Shown here piece after piece: positions 15,593 to 22,825 of a DNA stretch of 26,377 nucleotides. The notes below the pieces were generated by a model that was not told where the DNA came from, made no database searches, and was given only the letters and a program-made list of their open reading frames with translations. Location of the stretch: NCBI GenBank assembly GCA_029262095.1, contig JAJDAB010000319.1, positions 1 to 26,377 on the forward strand, given 5' to 3'. The stretch comes from Candidatus Hydrogenedentota bacterium. Lineage in GTDB: Bacteria; Hydrogenedentota; Hydrogenedentia; Hydrogenedentales; SLHB01. Position numbers and translations under genes: made by a program. Position 1 is the stretch's first letter. Each line of letters begins with the position of its first letter.

Positions 15593-16135
15593 ATGGAATT
15601 TAGTCGTGATCCTGTTGTAAATGTCATCTATCGTGGAATAAAAGACCCTATTCGGCTCTGCATGGATAACGATGCACAGAGAGCCGCATTGCAGTTAATG
15701 TATGCTGCCATTGATAACTTTGCGACGCTTGGGCTGCCACATCAGCGGACGAAATCTACACGAACGGACTATGCCGGTTGGTGTGACAGATATCTCAAGT
15801 TCAATTCTCAAGAAGAAGTCAGTGGAATAGAATGGTTTGCTGCTAGATGCGGGTTATTACATAGTTACACCGCCGAGTCCGATCTAAGTAGAACTGGCAA
15901 AGTCCGCATGATTTCATATTACGGGGGCAGCGGACCTGACATTATTTATAACCCCCAAAAATCTACTGATCTCGTGATGGTGAGAGTCGAGGGATTGATT
16001 GGGGCTTTCTTCAGTGGAGTAGATAGATTCGTGGTCGATCTATACGCAAAGACTTCTGTTGAGACGATCGAGTTGAGATTCCATAAGATGTTTCACGTAT
16101 TGCCTTGGAAAGAAGACCAGAGTGTCGAAGTATAG
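15593..16135 (+). CDS. Uncharacterised protein between REP elements
   Basis: A 180-residue soluble protein from ATG 15593, with GGAG at 15579-15582. It contains a helical N-terminal half (AALQLMYAAIDNFATLGLP) and a mixed C-terminal half with YYGGSGPDIIYNPQ, and has no transmembrane helix or signal peptide. I do not recognise a family. An in-frame ATG at 15536 lies inside REP b and would start with repeat-coded residues, so I reject it. The gene is AT-rich relative to the flanking operons and lies within the REP-bounded segment beside the transposase, so it may have travelled with it. Confidence 0.6.
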   Translation: MEFSRDPVVNVIYRGIKDPIRLCMDNDAQRAALQLMYAAIDNFATLGLPHQRTKSTRTDYAGWCDRYLKFNSQEEVSGIEWFAARCGLLHSYTAESDLSRTGKVRMISYYGGSGPDIIYNPQKSTDLVMVRVEGLIGAFFSGVDRFVVDLYAKTSVETIELRFHKMFHVLPWKEDQSVEV

Positions 16136-16154
16136 AAAACGAAGTTCGAAGTCT

Positions 16155-16185
16155 GTGCGTACCCACGGAGGACCGTGGGTACGAG
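16155..16185 (+). repeat. REP element c, directly upstream of the RAYT gene
   Basis: GTGCGTACCCACGG, loop AGGA, CCGTGGGTACGAG. Arms are 16160-16168 and 16173-16181. Relative to element b the second arm base is A instead of T and its partner is T instead of A, so pairing is kept. It ends 18 bases before the transposase ATG. Confidence 0.85.
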
Positions 16186-16203
16186 GGGTGTTGAGGTAAT
16201 CCC

Positions 16204-16737
16204 ATGGGCCGTAGTCGCTACCGTTTCATAGATGTTACGCAACCGCACTTCATGACTTGTACGGTTCTGCATTGGATTCCAGTGTTCACACGCCCTGAAA
16301 CGGTTGAAATTCTTCTGGAATCGTTACGATTTTTGTCAGCCGACGGTTTGAAAATACATGCGTTCGTAATTCTCGAAAACCATATGCACCTCATCGCGCA
16401 AAGTGACGATTTGCGCCGGGATATCGGACGATTCAAATCGTATACCGCGAATCAGATGCTTGAATATCTGAGAGAACAACGCATTAAGACACTTCTTGAC
16501 CAATTCGCGTTCTATAAGAAAGCGCATAAACAAGACCGCGATTTTCAATTCTGGCAGGAGGGCGTTCACCCAGAGTGCATTCAGAGTGATGAAATGATGC
16601 GCCAGAAGATCGAATACGTGCACAATAACCCGGTGAAACGTGGATACGTTGATGAGCCAGAACACTGGCGTTACTCAAGTGCCAGAAACTATGCCGGAGA
16701 CGCAGGACTGATTGACGTTTGCATGGAGTGGTATTAG
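16204..16737 (+). CDS. REP-associated tyrosine transposase (RAYT), Y1/IS200-like
   Basis: A 177-residue single-strand DNA transposase of the Y1 family. The His-hydrophobic-His metal site is His60-Met-His62 in ILENHMHLIAQ. The probable catalytic Tyr is Tyr138 in IEYVHNNPVKRGYV, the signature of RAYTs, and the C-terminal WRYSSARNYAG is also typical. The length and the N-terminal MGRSRYRFIDVTQPHF fit the family. Unlike IS200 copies, RAYTs are single-copy housekeeping-like genes that are thought to spread REP palindromes, which agrees with five REPs around this gene. ATG 16204 has GAGGT at 16193-16197. It is intact and shows no frameshift. Confidence 0.92.
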   Translation: MGRSRYRFIDVTQPHFMTCTVLHWIPVFTRPETVEILLESLRFLSADGLKIHAFVILENHMHLIAQSDDLRRDIGRFKSYTANQMLEYLREQRIKTLLDQFAFYKKAHKQDRDFQFWQEGVHPECIQSDEMMRQKIEYVHNNPVKRGYVDEPEHWRYSSARNYAGDAGLIDVCMEWY

Positions 16738-16745
16738 GGCCATCT

Positions 16746-16775
16746 ATGCATTCCCACGCGGAGCGTGGGAACGAG
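16746..16775 (+). repeat. REP element d
   Basis: ATGCATTCCCACGC, loop GGA, GCGTGGGAACGAG. Arms are 16751-16759 and 16763-16771. It is the 3-base-loop subtype, as is element a, and starts 8 bases after the transposase stop. Confidence 0.88.
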
Positions 16776-16790
16776 ATTGTGGGGGTAGAC

Positions 16791-16821
16791 CTCGTTCCCA
16801 CGGTCCTCCGTGGGAATGCAT
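16791..16821 (-). repeat. REP element e
   Basis: On the minus strand it has the same 31 bases as element b. The arms are 16795-16803 and 16808-16816. With d it forms an inverted pair 15 bases apart, between two convergent genes. It ends 2 bases from the stop of the ABC permease gene, so the pair may act as a shared 3' structure. Confidence 0.88.
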
Positions 16822-16823
16822 AC

Positions 16824-18872
16824 CTAGTCCGGCGAGTACGTTATTGGCTTCCCACGATGCGTAATTTCCATCACGATCATGCCCGCTACCAACGATCCCG
16901 TCGCCAACCCCAACGTCCAGATCGGAAACTGTCCCTGGTCGATTACTGTGTCCTGAATGAACTTGCTGACTTCTGAGGGCAAATACCGGTCGTCGGTGAC
17001 GCCATATTGGACCAGCAGTAGTCCTGCGTTGATGACTGCGTGGGCGAGCATGCTGGTGAAGATGGATCCGGATCGCCAGACGAGGTAGGTGAGGACGACG
17101 CCGCTGGCGGAGGTGACGAGGAATTTGTAGACGCTGACGTGGGCGGCGCCGAAGAGCATGCCGACGAGCGGCAGGAGTATCCAGACCGGCATTTTGCCGC
17201 GGAGTCCGCTGAGGATTGCGCCGCGAAACAGGAATTCTTCGCAGATGGCGGGGGAAATCGCGATGGCGAATAGTAGTATCCAGATCGAAATGGAATCGAA
17301 CTGCATGATCTTGTTCACTTCTTCGACCATCATTTCGGGCATGGGTAATAGCGAATCGTGCCACGCGCCGAGCTGCAGAACGATGACGAGCCAGCCTGCG
17401 CACACTAGGAACACGGCAGGCCAGGCGAGCGGTCGCGGCGCGCGAATGTTCAGCGCAGTTGTCAGGCGGACGCGTGTGCTAACGAGCAATAGAATCGTTG
17501 GCAACAAGAACATGAGCCAAAGATTGAGGTAGACGCCGTGGATGCCGAGCGCGGCTTGCAAAGGCGTGCCGCCATAGAAAAATAGTAGCATGCAAATCGA
17601 AAACAAGAATGCGACCATGCCCGGCGTGGGTACGTTTTGCGGTTTGAAATTGCCGCGTCGGAATGGAAACGGGATTCCGCGTTCCTCGGATAAGATGACT
17701 TCTTCGCGTTGAAAAATGCGCGACGCCAACAAGAGTGCGAGTAGGGCGTAAGCGATGGTGCTCATCAAGACCGCGAAGACATCTTGCAATGTGCCGCGGT
17801 CGGTCATGAGGTCTTTGAACAAAAGGGCGACGTTGGCGATGGGGATGAATTGCGTGGTGGATGTCAGGCGCGCGTCCGGCACGGCGGCCAAGCCAGCGGG
17901 GAACAGTAGGCCCATCAGGAAGGGCGTCAACATGTTTTGCCCTTCGCGGAATCCGCGCGCCAATACGGCGACGGACATCATGATCGCGGAGATGAGGAAC
18001 GCGAGCGGAATCATGACGAGGACGAAAGCGACAATGCTGCGCGGGTCGATTCGTAATACGATGAAGTCCATTTGCTGTTGTAACTGATTGAGCTGGACGT
18101 ACAGCGTGAGCACCATACTGATGAGATTGAGCAATCCCGTCAGCAGCGCGAGGGCGAACACCGCGAGGAATTTGCCGTAGACAATTTCGATGGTTCGCGT
18201 CGGTGTCGAAAGCAATGTCTCGAACGTGCCGCGTTCTTTTTCGCCCGCCGTCAAATCGATTGCGGGGTAAAATGCACCGACGCCGACCATCACAATCATG
18301 ATCAGCGGCAACAATGAGCCGAGCAGCATGCCCGTCGTTTTGCTCGGCGGCGCGACATTTTTTCGCGTGATATCGAGCGGGTCCACAAAGGATTTTTCGA
18401 TGTCGACCGTTTCCAGTCGTGCGTCGAGCAAGACGTCGTATTGATTGTTTAGCGCCTCGATGAGGCGACGGACCGCCTCACGCGAAGATCCCTCCGATTC
18501 GTCGTAGCGAATCTCGATCGGCAGCGTTCCGCCCGACGCCAAGGTGGCGTTCACTTCGCCATTGATCGCCAATACCGCGTCGACCTGGCCGGACATGAGA
18601 TCGGCTTCAGGATCGCTGGACGAAACGACGCTTACCATCTCTACGTCGGTGAGCCATGCGCGAACGGTGTTTGTGTCCGCGTTGTCGATGGCGATGATCG
18701 ACGCGGTCTCCTCGACGCGGCTTTGCTGCACCATGAACGCCTGGGATCCCACAATGAACAACATGGGGTAAAGGACGATTGGAATGCCGAGCATCGCGAC
18801 GAGCGTCCGCTTGTCGCGCAGCATGTCCAACATTTCCTTGCGGAAAATCGTCGCGATAATTTTAAGTTGCAT
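16824..18872 (-). CDS. ABC-2 permease fused to a CPBP intramembrane protease (NatB-like)
   Basis: A 682-residue membrane protein. The N-terminal ~400 residues are a NatB-type ABC-2 permease: a first helix after a cytoplasmic FRKEMLDMLRDKRT motif, a large extracytoplasmic loop, then helices including TAGEKERGTFETLLSTP, the cytoplasmic gate motif of this family. The C-terminal part is a CPBP (CAAX-type) protease with Glu545-Glu546 and Arg550 in EEFLFRG, His578 in FGAAHVS and His611/Asn615 in HAVIN, so the catalytic set looks complete. The ATG at 18872 overlaps the ATPase gene by 11 bases. Substrate is unknown; NatAB exports sodium, but fused forms are less characterised. The stop adjoins REP e. 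Confidence 0.85.
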   Translation of the reverse strand: MQLKIIATIFRKEMLDMLRDKRTLVAMLGIPIVLYPMLFIVGSQAFMVQQSRVEETASIIAIDNADTNTVRAWLTDVEMVSVVSSSDPEADLMSGQVDAVLAINGEVNATLASGGTLPIEIRYDESEGSSREAVRRLIEALNNQYDVLLDARLETVDIEKSFVDPLDITRKNVAPPSKTTGMLLGSLLPLIMIVMVGVGAFYPAIDLTAGEKERGTFETLLSTPTRTIEIVYGKFLAVFALALLTGLLNLISMVLTLYVQLNQLQQQMDFIVLRIDPRSIVAFVLVMIPLAFLISAIMMSVAVLARGFREGQNMLTPFLMGLLFPAGLAAVPDARLTSTTQFIPIANVALLFKDLMTDRGTLQDVFAVLMSTIAYALLALLLASRIFQREEVILSEERGIPFPFRRGNFKPQNVPTPGMVAFLFSICMLLFFYGGTPLQAALGIHGVYLNLWLMFLLPTILLLVSTRVRLTTALNIRAPRPLAWPAVFLVCAGWLVIVLQLGAWHDSLLPMPEMMVEEVNKIMQFDSISIWILLFAIAISPAICEEFLFRGAILSGLRGKMPVWILLPLVGMLFGAAHVSVYKFLVTSASGVVLTYLVWRSGSIFTSMLAHAVINAGLLLVQYGVTDDRYLPSEVSKFIQDTVIDQGQFPIWTLGLATGSLVAGMIVMEITHRGKPITYSPD

Positions 18873-19611
18873 GCGCTTCCGCCGCGTCGACGAGGGCCAG
18901 AAACGCGTCTTTCAAGTTATCGGTGCCGGTCTCGGCGTACAGCGCTTCTTTCGTATCCAGCGCGAGGATCGCACCTTGATGAATCATCGCGATACGGTCG
19001 CAGAGCAATTCCGCTTCCGACATGTAGTGCGTGGAAAAGACGATCGACCGCCCGCGATCGCGTGCGTCTTTGATGAAGTCGAGGATTGCGCGACTTGTCA
19101 TGATATCCAGGCCTAGCGTCGGTTCATCGAGAATTAGCACATCCGGGTCGTGAAGAATCACCCGCGCGATTGAGACTTTTTGGGTCTGTCCTGTGGAGAG
19201 CGTGTCGCATCGCCGGTCAACGAAATCGCCCATCGCTAAGACACTCGTGAGTTCTTCCGTACGCGCGGCAATCGCGTCATCCGCCATGTCGTATAGACGG
19301 CCGAAATAGCGTAGGAGTTCGCGGCCGGTCAGCCGTCCGTAAAGCCGCGTGTTTCCTGATAGAAACCCGATGTGCCGCCGCGCCTCTTCCGGGTGTTCAT
19401 GCGTGGGCACCCCGGCGACGGTACATGTGCCCGAAGATGGCAAGATGATGGTTCCGAGCATGCGCAACAGCGTCGTTTTGCCCGCCCCATTGGGACCGAG
19501 TAAACCGAATATTTCGCCGGGATTGATGGTAAACGTGGCATCGCGCACCGCGACAACTTCCCCGCCGCGCGGCGTTCCGAACACTTTACGTAGTGATTGC
19601 GCTTCGATCAT
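18862..19611 (-). CDS. ABC transporter ATPase subunit (NatA-like)
   Basis: A 249-residue ATPase for the permease just downstream. Walker A is GPNGAGKT at about 39-46, the signature is LSTGQTQKVSIAR, Walker B is VLILDEPTLGLD, and the switch His is in FSTHYMSEAE. The STGQ signature instead of SGGQ is common in NatA-like proteins. ATG 19611 gives MIEAQSLRKVFG, the natural domain start, though no clear ribosome site precedes it. Codons upstream (ATG 19686, TTG 19707) would add a non-conserved leader encoded by a repeat-like hairpin. The fold and pairing are certain; the substrate is not. Confidence 0.9.
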   Translation of the reverse strand: MIEAQSLRKVFGTPRGGEVVAVRDATFTINPGEIFGLLGPNGAGKTTLLRMLGTIILPSSGTCTVAGVPTHEHPEEARRHIGFLSGNTRLYGRLTGRELLRYFGRLYDMADDAIAARTEELTSVLAMGDFVDRRCDTLSTGQTQKVSIARVILHDPDVLILDEPTLGLDIMTSRAILDFIKDARDRGRSIVFSTHYMSEAELLCDRIAMIHQGAILALDTKEALYAETGTDNLKDAFLALVDAAEAHAT

Positions 19612-19645
19612 AGGTCTAGCGGTCGACTTTCCCCCCTGTGACGCA

Positions 19646-19665
19646 GTGGGCGGTTCCTTGCCCAC
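19646..19665. repeat. GTGGGC/GCCCAC hairpin upstream of the ABC ATPase
   Basis: Arms GTGGGC (19646-19651) and GCCCAC (19660-19665) enclose 8 bases. It lies in the 135-bp gap between the divergent ABC operon and the small membrane protein gene. It may be another dispersed palindrome or a leader structure; no second copy was found in the window. Confidence 0.35.
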
Positions 19666-19746
19666 AGTCCGCAAGCCTGTCACCATTGCTTTGTGTGAGT
19701 CAAGCAAGTTGAGCTCGGCGTCCCAGTAGTTGAAAGGACCGAAACA

Positions 19747-20037
19747 ATGCCCTGTTGTCTAATTGCCGCGGCAATGATGGTGCCACGCCTAGTGCTAGTC
19801 TTTCTATTCTTCACAGGCTACCTCGGAAACGCGATGAGCACCGTCCTGTGGCCATTACTCGGTTTCTTCTTTATGCCATTCACGACCTGCGCCTATGTCA
19901 TCGGTATAAACGAGAACGGCGGCTTTCACGGCTGGAGTCTCGTGCTGTTAATCGTCGCCGTAATTTTCGATGTCGGCGGACACGGCGGCAGCGGATCTCA
20001 GTATCGCCGAGGAAGATATATCGACATGCGGCGTTAA
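19747..20037 (+). CDS. Small membrane protein, hypothetical
   Basis: A 96-residue protein with two or three hydrophobic segments: PRLVLVFLFFTGYLG, TVLWPLLGFFFMPFTTCAYV and WSLVLLIVAVIFDV. A glycine-rich tail (GGHGGSGSQYRRGRY) follows. The LWPLLGFxFxPxTTxAY pattern occurs in small uncharacterised proteins of several environmental phyla. ATG 19747 is supported by AAAGGA at 19733-19738 (8-base spacer). It is monocistronic and converges on the 558-residue protein gene with only 6 bases between stops. Function unknown. Confidence 0.7.
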   Translation: MPCCLIAAAMMVPRLVLVFLFFTGYLGNAMSTVLWPLLGFFFMPFTTCAYVIGINENGGFHGWSLVLLIVAVIFDVGGHGGSGSQYRRGRYIDMRR

Positions 20038-20043
20038 CAGAGG

Positions 20044-21720
20044 CTACTTCGGCTCCGCTTCCACGATGATCAACTCATGCGCCATCATCGCTGCGGTAAA
20101 TGGCGACTCGTACTTTGCTTGCGTTCGCTCTTTCAAGTTTCCGTATTGACTGAACCGGGTAATGCGAATCGGCGTCCCCTCTGGAAACGGCGCGCCTTCG
20201 TCGGTTTGCAGCCGTACCTCTAGGTTCGCCGCACTCGTCGCAAAGAAAGACGATCGCGTCCCGGCGACCCCGTAACCGTTGAACGGTACATCCAATAGCG
20301 GTTGGCGTCCGGTCATATCCGCGATGGTTCTCGATAGGACGAACGCTGCCTCAGGGTGTAACGCGACGCCATTGAGTATCGCCTTATTGTCCTTCCGAAT
20401 AATAATTGCATCGTCGAATCCGCCGTCATCACCACGTAACGTCGGCGGTATTTCTGAATACGATGGGAATCGATCTTGGCGATTTCCCGTCTGCCAGCGT
20501 ACCGAATGGCCCTCCGATTTGACGCGTTCCGGCGCGACGGTTTGAGGCGAGAGCTTGCCTAGTCCTTCTGCGCTCAATCCAAACGCATCCGCATAACCGT
20601 TACTCTTACCGATTCCGCGTACCGGCAACCAAAGTACTGGTCCATCACGAGCGACAACTTCTTGGGCTGATTCGCTCAGTCCACCATCTTCGGACACAAT
20701 GACATGGAAGTCCGCATCGATATTCGGCTTGCCCTTCGTGACGCTTACGTCAAAACCCGCCAAGCCTACGCCGCTAAGAAGTGTCGCGATGAAGTGCCGT
20801 TGGTAATGCATCAAGGCCGAGTCGACCGCTAGGTACGGCGCATCGAATACGATGTTGGCGATGGGTCGTGTGCCCGCCGTCCCGCGCAAATACGTGTACC
20901 AATTGCGCACATCCGGCGTAACCGTGTTCATGGTCCATGCGTATTCGTGTTCATCTTGGGATAGATGCGTGAATACTGCATCGGGTCGAAATTGCATCGT
21001 CAGAAGAAAGAGCAGATTCCGTACGGCGCCCGGCGCTTCACCGGTCACCGCGCGCGCGTCAAGCCAAAGATTACCGTTGTCATTCCGGGTCAATCCGGCC
21101 ATAAACTCGTTGTTCGGACCGAAAAAACTCGAGAACCCAGAAAATAGTTCCATGCCGCGCCCCGCGCAGTCGGCAGCGAGTGCAGCTCTATCGTCTGCGG
21201 CGTATTCACCGGCGGCGATGCCGTCCCAACGAAACGTGTCGAGCACATTCCTTACCGGATCGACCGCCGCAAACGCAGGCGTCTTAACGAACAACCTGAA
21301 TTCGCGATCGGCTTTTAGAGCGTCGACTAGCCACGACCACTCTTCCGGCTCCGAAGTAACACTCGCCGTGGCGTCGCCCAAACTAATCCGAAAGATCTTG
21401 TATTTCTTCGCATCGGCCCACGCGAGATTGTTGCGAACGGTCTCGCTCCATACTGCATCATCGTCGTCTGTGGCCCCCTGATTGGGAAAGTCGTAGCTGT
21501 GTAGCGTTTGCAAAGAAGATTCGAGACCGACTAACACGGGTTCAGCACTGCCATACCCGCGCGGTGGCGCATCCACGAGCGGATTCGTCATCGCCAATTC
21601 GCGTTGGAACGACGCGGAATTAGTGATCAACGGACCCATAATCCAGATGATGCTGATCGGGATTCCCGCGGCAATGGCCAGCGGAACAAAAGTGCGAACA
21701 ATTCGACGGGTACGGCTCAA
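20044..21720 (-). CDS. Membrane-anchored exported protein of unknown function (558 residues)
   Basis: The start is TTG 21720, supported by AAGGAA at 21729-21734 that overlaps the previous gene's stop. An N-terminal transmembrane helix (FVPLAIAAGIPISIIWIMG) follows a basic stretch (SRTRRIVR), giving an extracytoplasmic body. That body has alternating strands and helices suggestive of a TIM barrel (YKIFRISLGDA, FRLFVKTPAF, WDGIAAGEYAAD, GMELFSGFSSFFG, then DAVFTHLSQDEHEYAW). A Rossmann-like part (FHVIVSEDGGLSES, GPVLWLPVRG) and a beta-rich C-terminus follow. The layout recalls large glycosidases with a trimerisation-like domain, but I see no catalytic signature. It is the last gene of the amine-oxidase unit. 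Confidence 0.65.
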   Translation of the reverse strand: MSRTRRIVRTFVPLAIAAGIPISIIWIMGPLITNSASFQRELAMTNPLVDAPPRGYGSAEPVLVGLESSLQTLHSYDFPNQGATDDDDAVWSETVRNNLAWADAKKYKIFRISLGDATASVTSEPEEWSWLVDALKADREFRLFVKTPAFAAVDPVRNVLDTFRWDGIAAGEYAADDRAALAADCAGRGMELFSGFSSFFGPNNEFMAGLTRNDNGNLWLDARAVTGEAPGAVRNLLFLLTMQFRPDAVFTHLSQDEHEYAWTMNTVTPDVRNWYTYLRGTAGTRPIANIVFDAPYLAVDSALMHYQRHFIATLLSGVGLAGFDVSVTKGKPNIDADFHVIVSEDGGLSESAQEVVARDGPVLWLPVRGIGKSNGYADAFGLSAEGLGKLSPQTVAPERVKSEGHSVRWQTGNRQDRFPSYSEIPPTLRGDDGGFDDAIIIRKDNKAILNGVALHPEAAFVLSRTIADMTGRQPLLDVPFNGYGVAGTRSSFFATSAANLEVRLQTDEGAPFPEGTPIRITRFSQYGNLKERTQAKYESPFTAAMMAHELIIVEAEPK

Positions 21721-21732
21721 GAGAGAAATTCC

Positions 21733-22341
21733 TTACTGCGTGTTCGAAGCGCTTGCGGGGACACGGTCGCCACCCGCGAGGCGGTATAACCAATCGCCGA
21801 TGGGGCGAGCGCCGAAGATGAGGCTGAACGCTACTGCAAGCGTAGCGGCGACATGAATCGTGGATAGCGCCAGGATTTTGGTTGTGTCGATCTGTCCTCC
21901 GAGAGACTCTGGGGAGAAGAATTGCGCGACGGCCCACACGAGCGAGAAGAGCGCGCCTGAGAACTGGGTTACAAGTATCCAAACACCAATAAACAGTGCA
22001 GAGCCACGGTACCATTTCTGCGTCGGGTCACCGATAAACAATTCCCGGTCCCGGCGTATCGCAAACCAATGAGCGGCCCTGCCGCCGTGCTGAATCAAGA
22101 GGATGGCGAAACCGATCGCGAGTACCGTGCCGAGCAAAGAGGTTCCGAACTGTCCCCATTGCATTGCGTCCATTTGACTCGGATTCGAAATCATGTACGC
22201 TACGGGCAACATTGCGCTCATGAAGGTGCCGGAGTTGAGGATTCCATTGAATGCCATATAGATTCCCAAGAGCTTGAGCGCTGCGGCCAAAATCGTTTCC
22301 GCATCGGTGCTAGTTGGGTCTTCATTCGAACTAGACATCAT
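21733..22341 (-). CDS. Polytopic membrane protein, hypothetical
   Basis: About 202 residues with roughly five transmembrane helices, for example LGIYMAFNGILNSG, LLGTVLAIGFAILLIQ, ALFIGVWILVTQFSG and AATLAVAFSLIFGA. ATG 22341 (MM at the start) has a weak GGAAAG upstream and overlaps the preceding gene's end by 11 bases; the TTG at 22356 is less likely. The family is not recognised. Like its upstream neighbour it has a soluble Arg-rich loop (AIRRDRELFIGDPTQKWYRG). The pair could form one complex in the membrane. Confidence 0.65.
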   Translation of the reverse strand: MMSSSNEDPTSTDAETILAAALKLLGIYMAFNGILNSGTFMSAMLPVAYMISNPSQMDAMQWGQFGTSLLGTVLAIGFAILLIQHGGRAAHWFAIRRDRELFIGDPTQKWYRGSALFIGVWILVTQFSGALFSLVWAVAQFFSPESLGGQIDTTKILALSTIHVAATLAVAFSLIFGARPIGDWLYRLAGGDRVPASASNTQ

Positions 22342-22825
22342 CGGCTTGCTTTCCAACGATCCATTCCGGCCGACGAATTACGGCATAGAAGATGGCGAAG
22401 AGCAAAAGTATTTCCATTGTGAGCGGCACGGTTGAGAACGCTAGTTCTCCGCGCAGTTCACCGTCAAAGCCTACCTGGAACACAACAGTTTTCGCCGTAT
22501 TGAACACCGACCGAATACCTATTGCCGCAACTGCGAACGCACTCGCCGAGTACAATAGCCATCGGTTCCAAGCTCGTCGCCTCGTGGATGGTAGAGCCGT
22601 TTCGGCAATACTTGTTTCCGCGACGCGTGACGCGATCCGAGGTGCATACCGCACCATTGCAAACGCGACGACAATTCGTGCGACTGTAAATGCTAGGAGT
22701 ATAAGATTTGTGCCAGATTGGGCCGCCGCTGGAACTATGAAGTAGACGCTTCCATCGAGTGCGCGGAAAAATAGCACCACGCCCATCGCACGGATCCCCA
22801 TCTCAAGTATCTGGCGTTCACTCAT
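22331..22825 (-). CDS. Four-helix membrane protein, hypothetical
   Basis: A 164-residue protein with about four transmembrane helices (MGVVLFFRALDGSVYFIVPAA, LILLAFTVARIVVAFAM, LLYSASAFAVAAIGI, EILLLFAIFYAVI). Its ATG at 22825 overlaps the amine oxidase stop as ATGA, so translation is coupled. The family is not recognised. Topology resembles the next protein in size and helix spacing but the sequences are not obviously repeats of each other. Confidence 0.65.
   Translation of the reverse strand: MSERQILEMGIRAMGVVLFFRALDGSVYFIVPAAAQSGTNLILLAFTVARIVVAFAMVRYAPRIASRVAETSIAETALPSTRRRAWNRWLLYSASAFAVAAIGIRSVFNTAKTVVFQVGFDGELRGELAFSTVPLTMEILLLFAIFYAVIRRPEWIVGKQADDV

Noticed and set aside
15486..16821. 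CRISPR-like set of palindromes
   Set aside because: Five copies occur on both strands at unequal distances with genes between them and no cas genes; they are REP elements.
16744..17403. 219-codon minus-strand frame ending in REP-coded MHSHGGPWERG
   Set aside because: It is antisense-frame shadow of the ABC permease/CPBP gene, Arg/His-rich and extended only by the REP pair.
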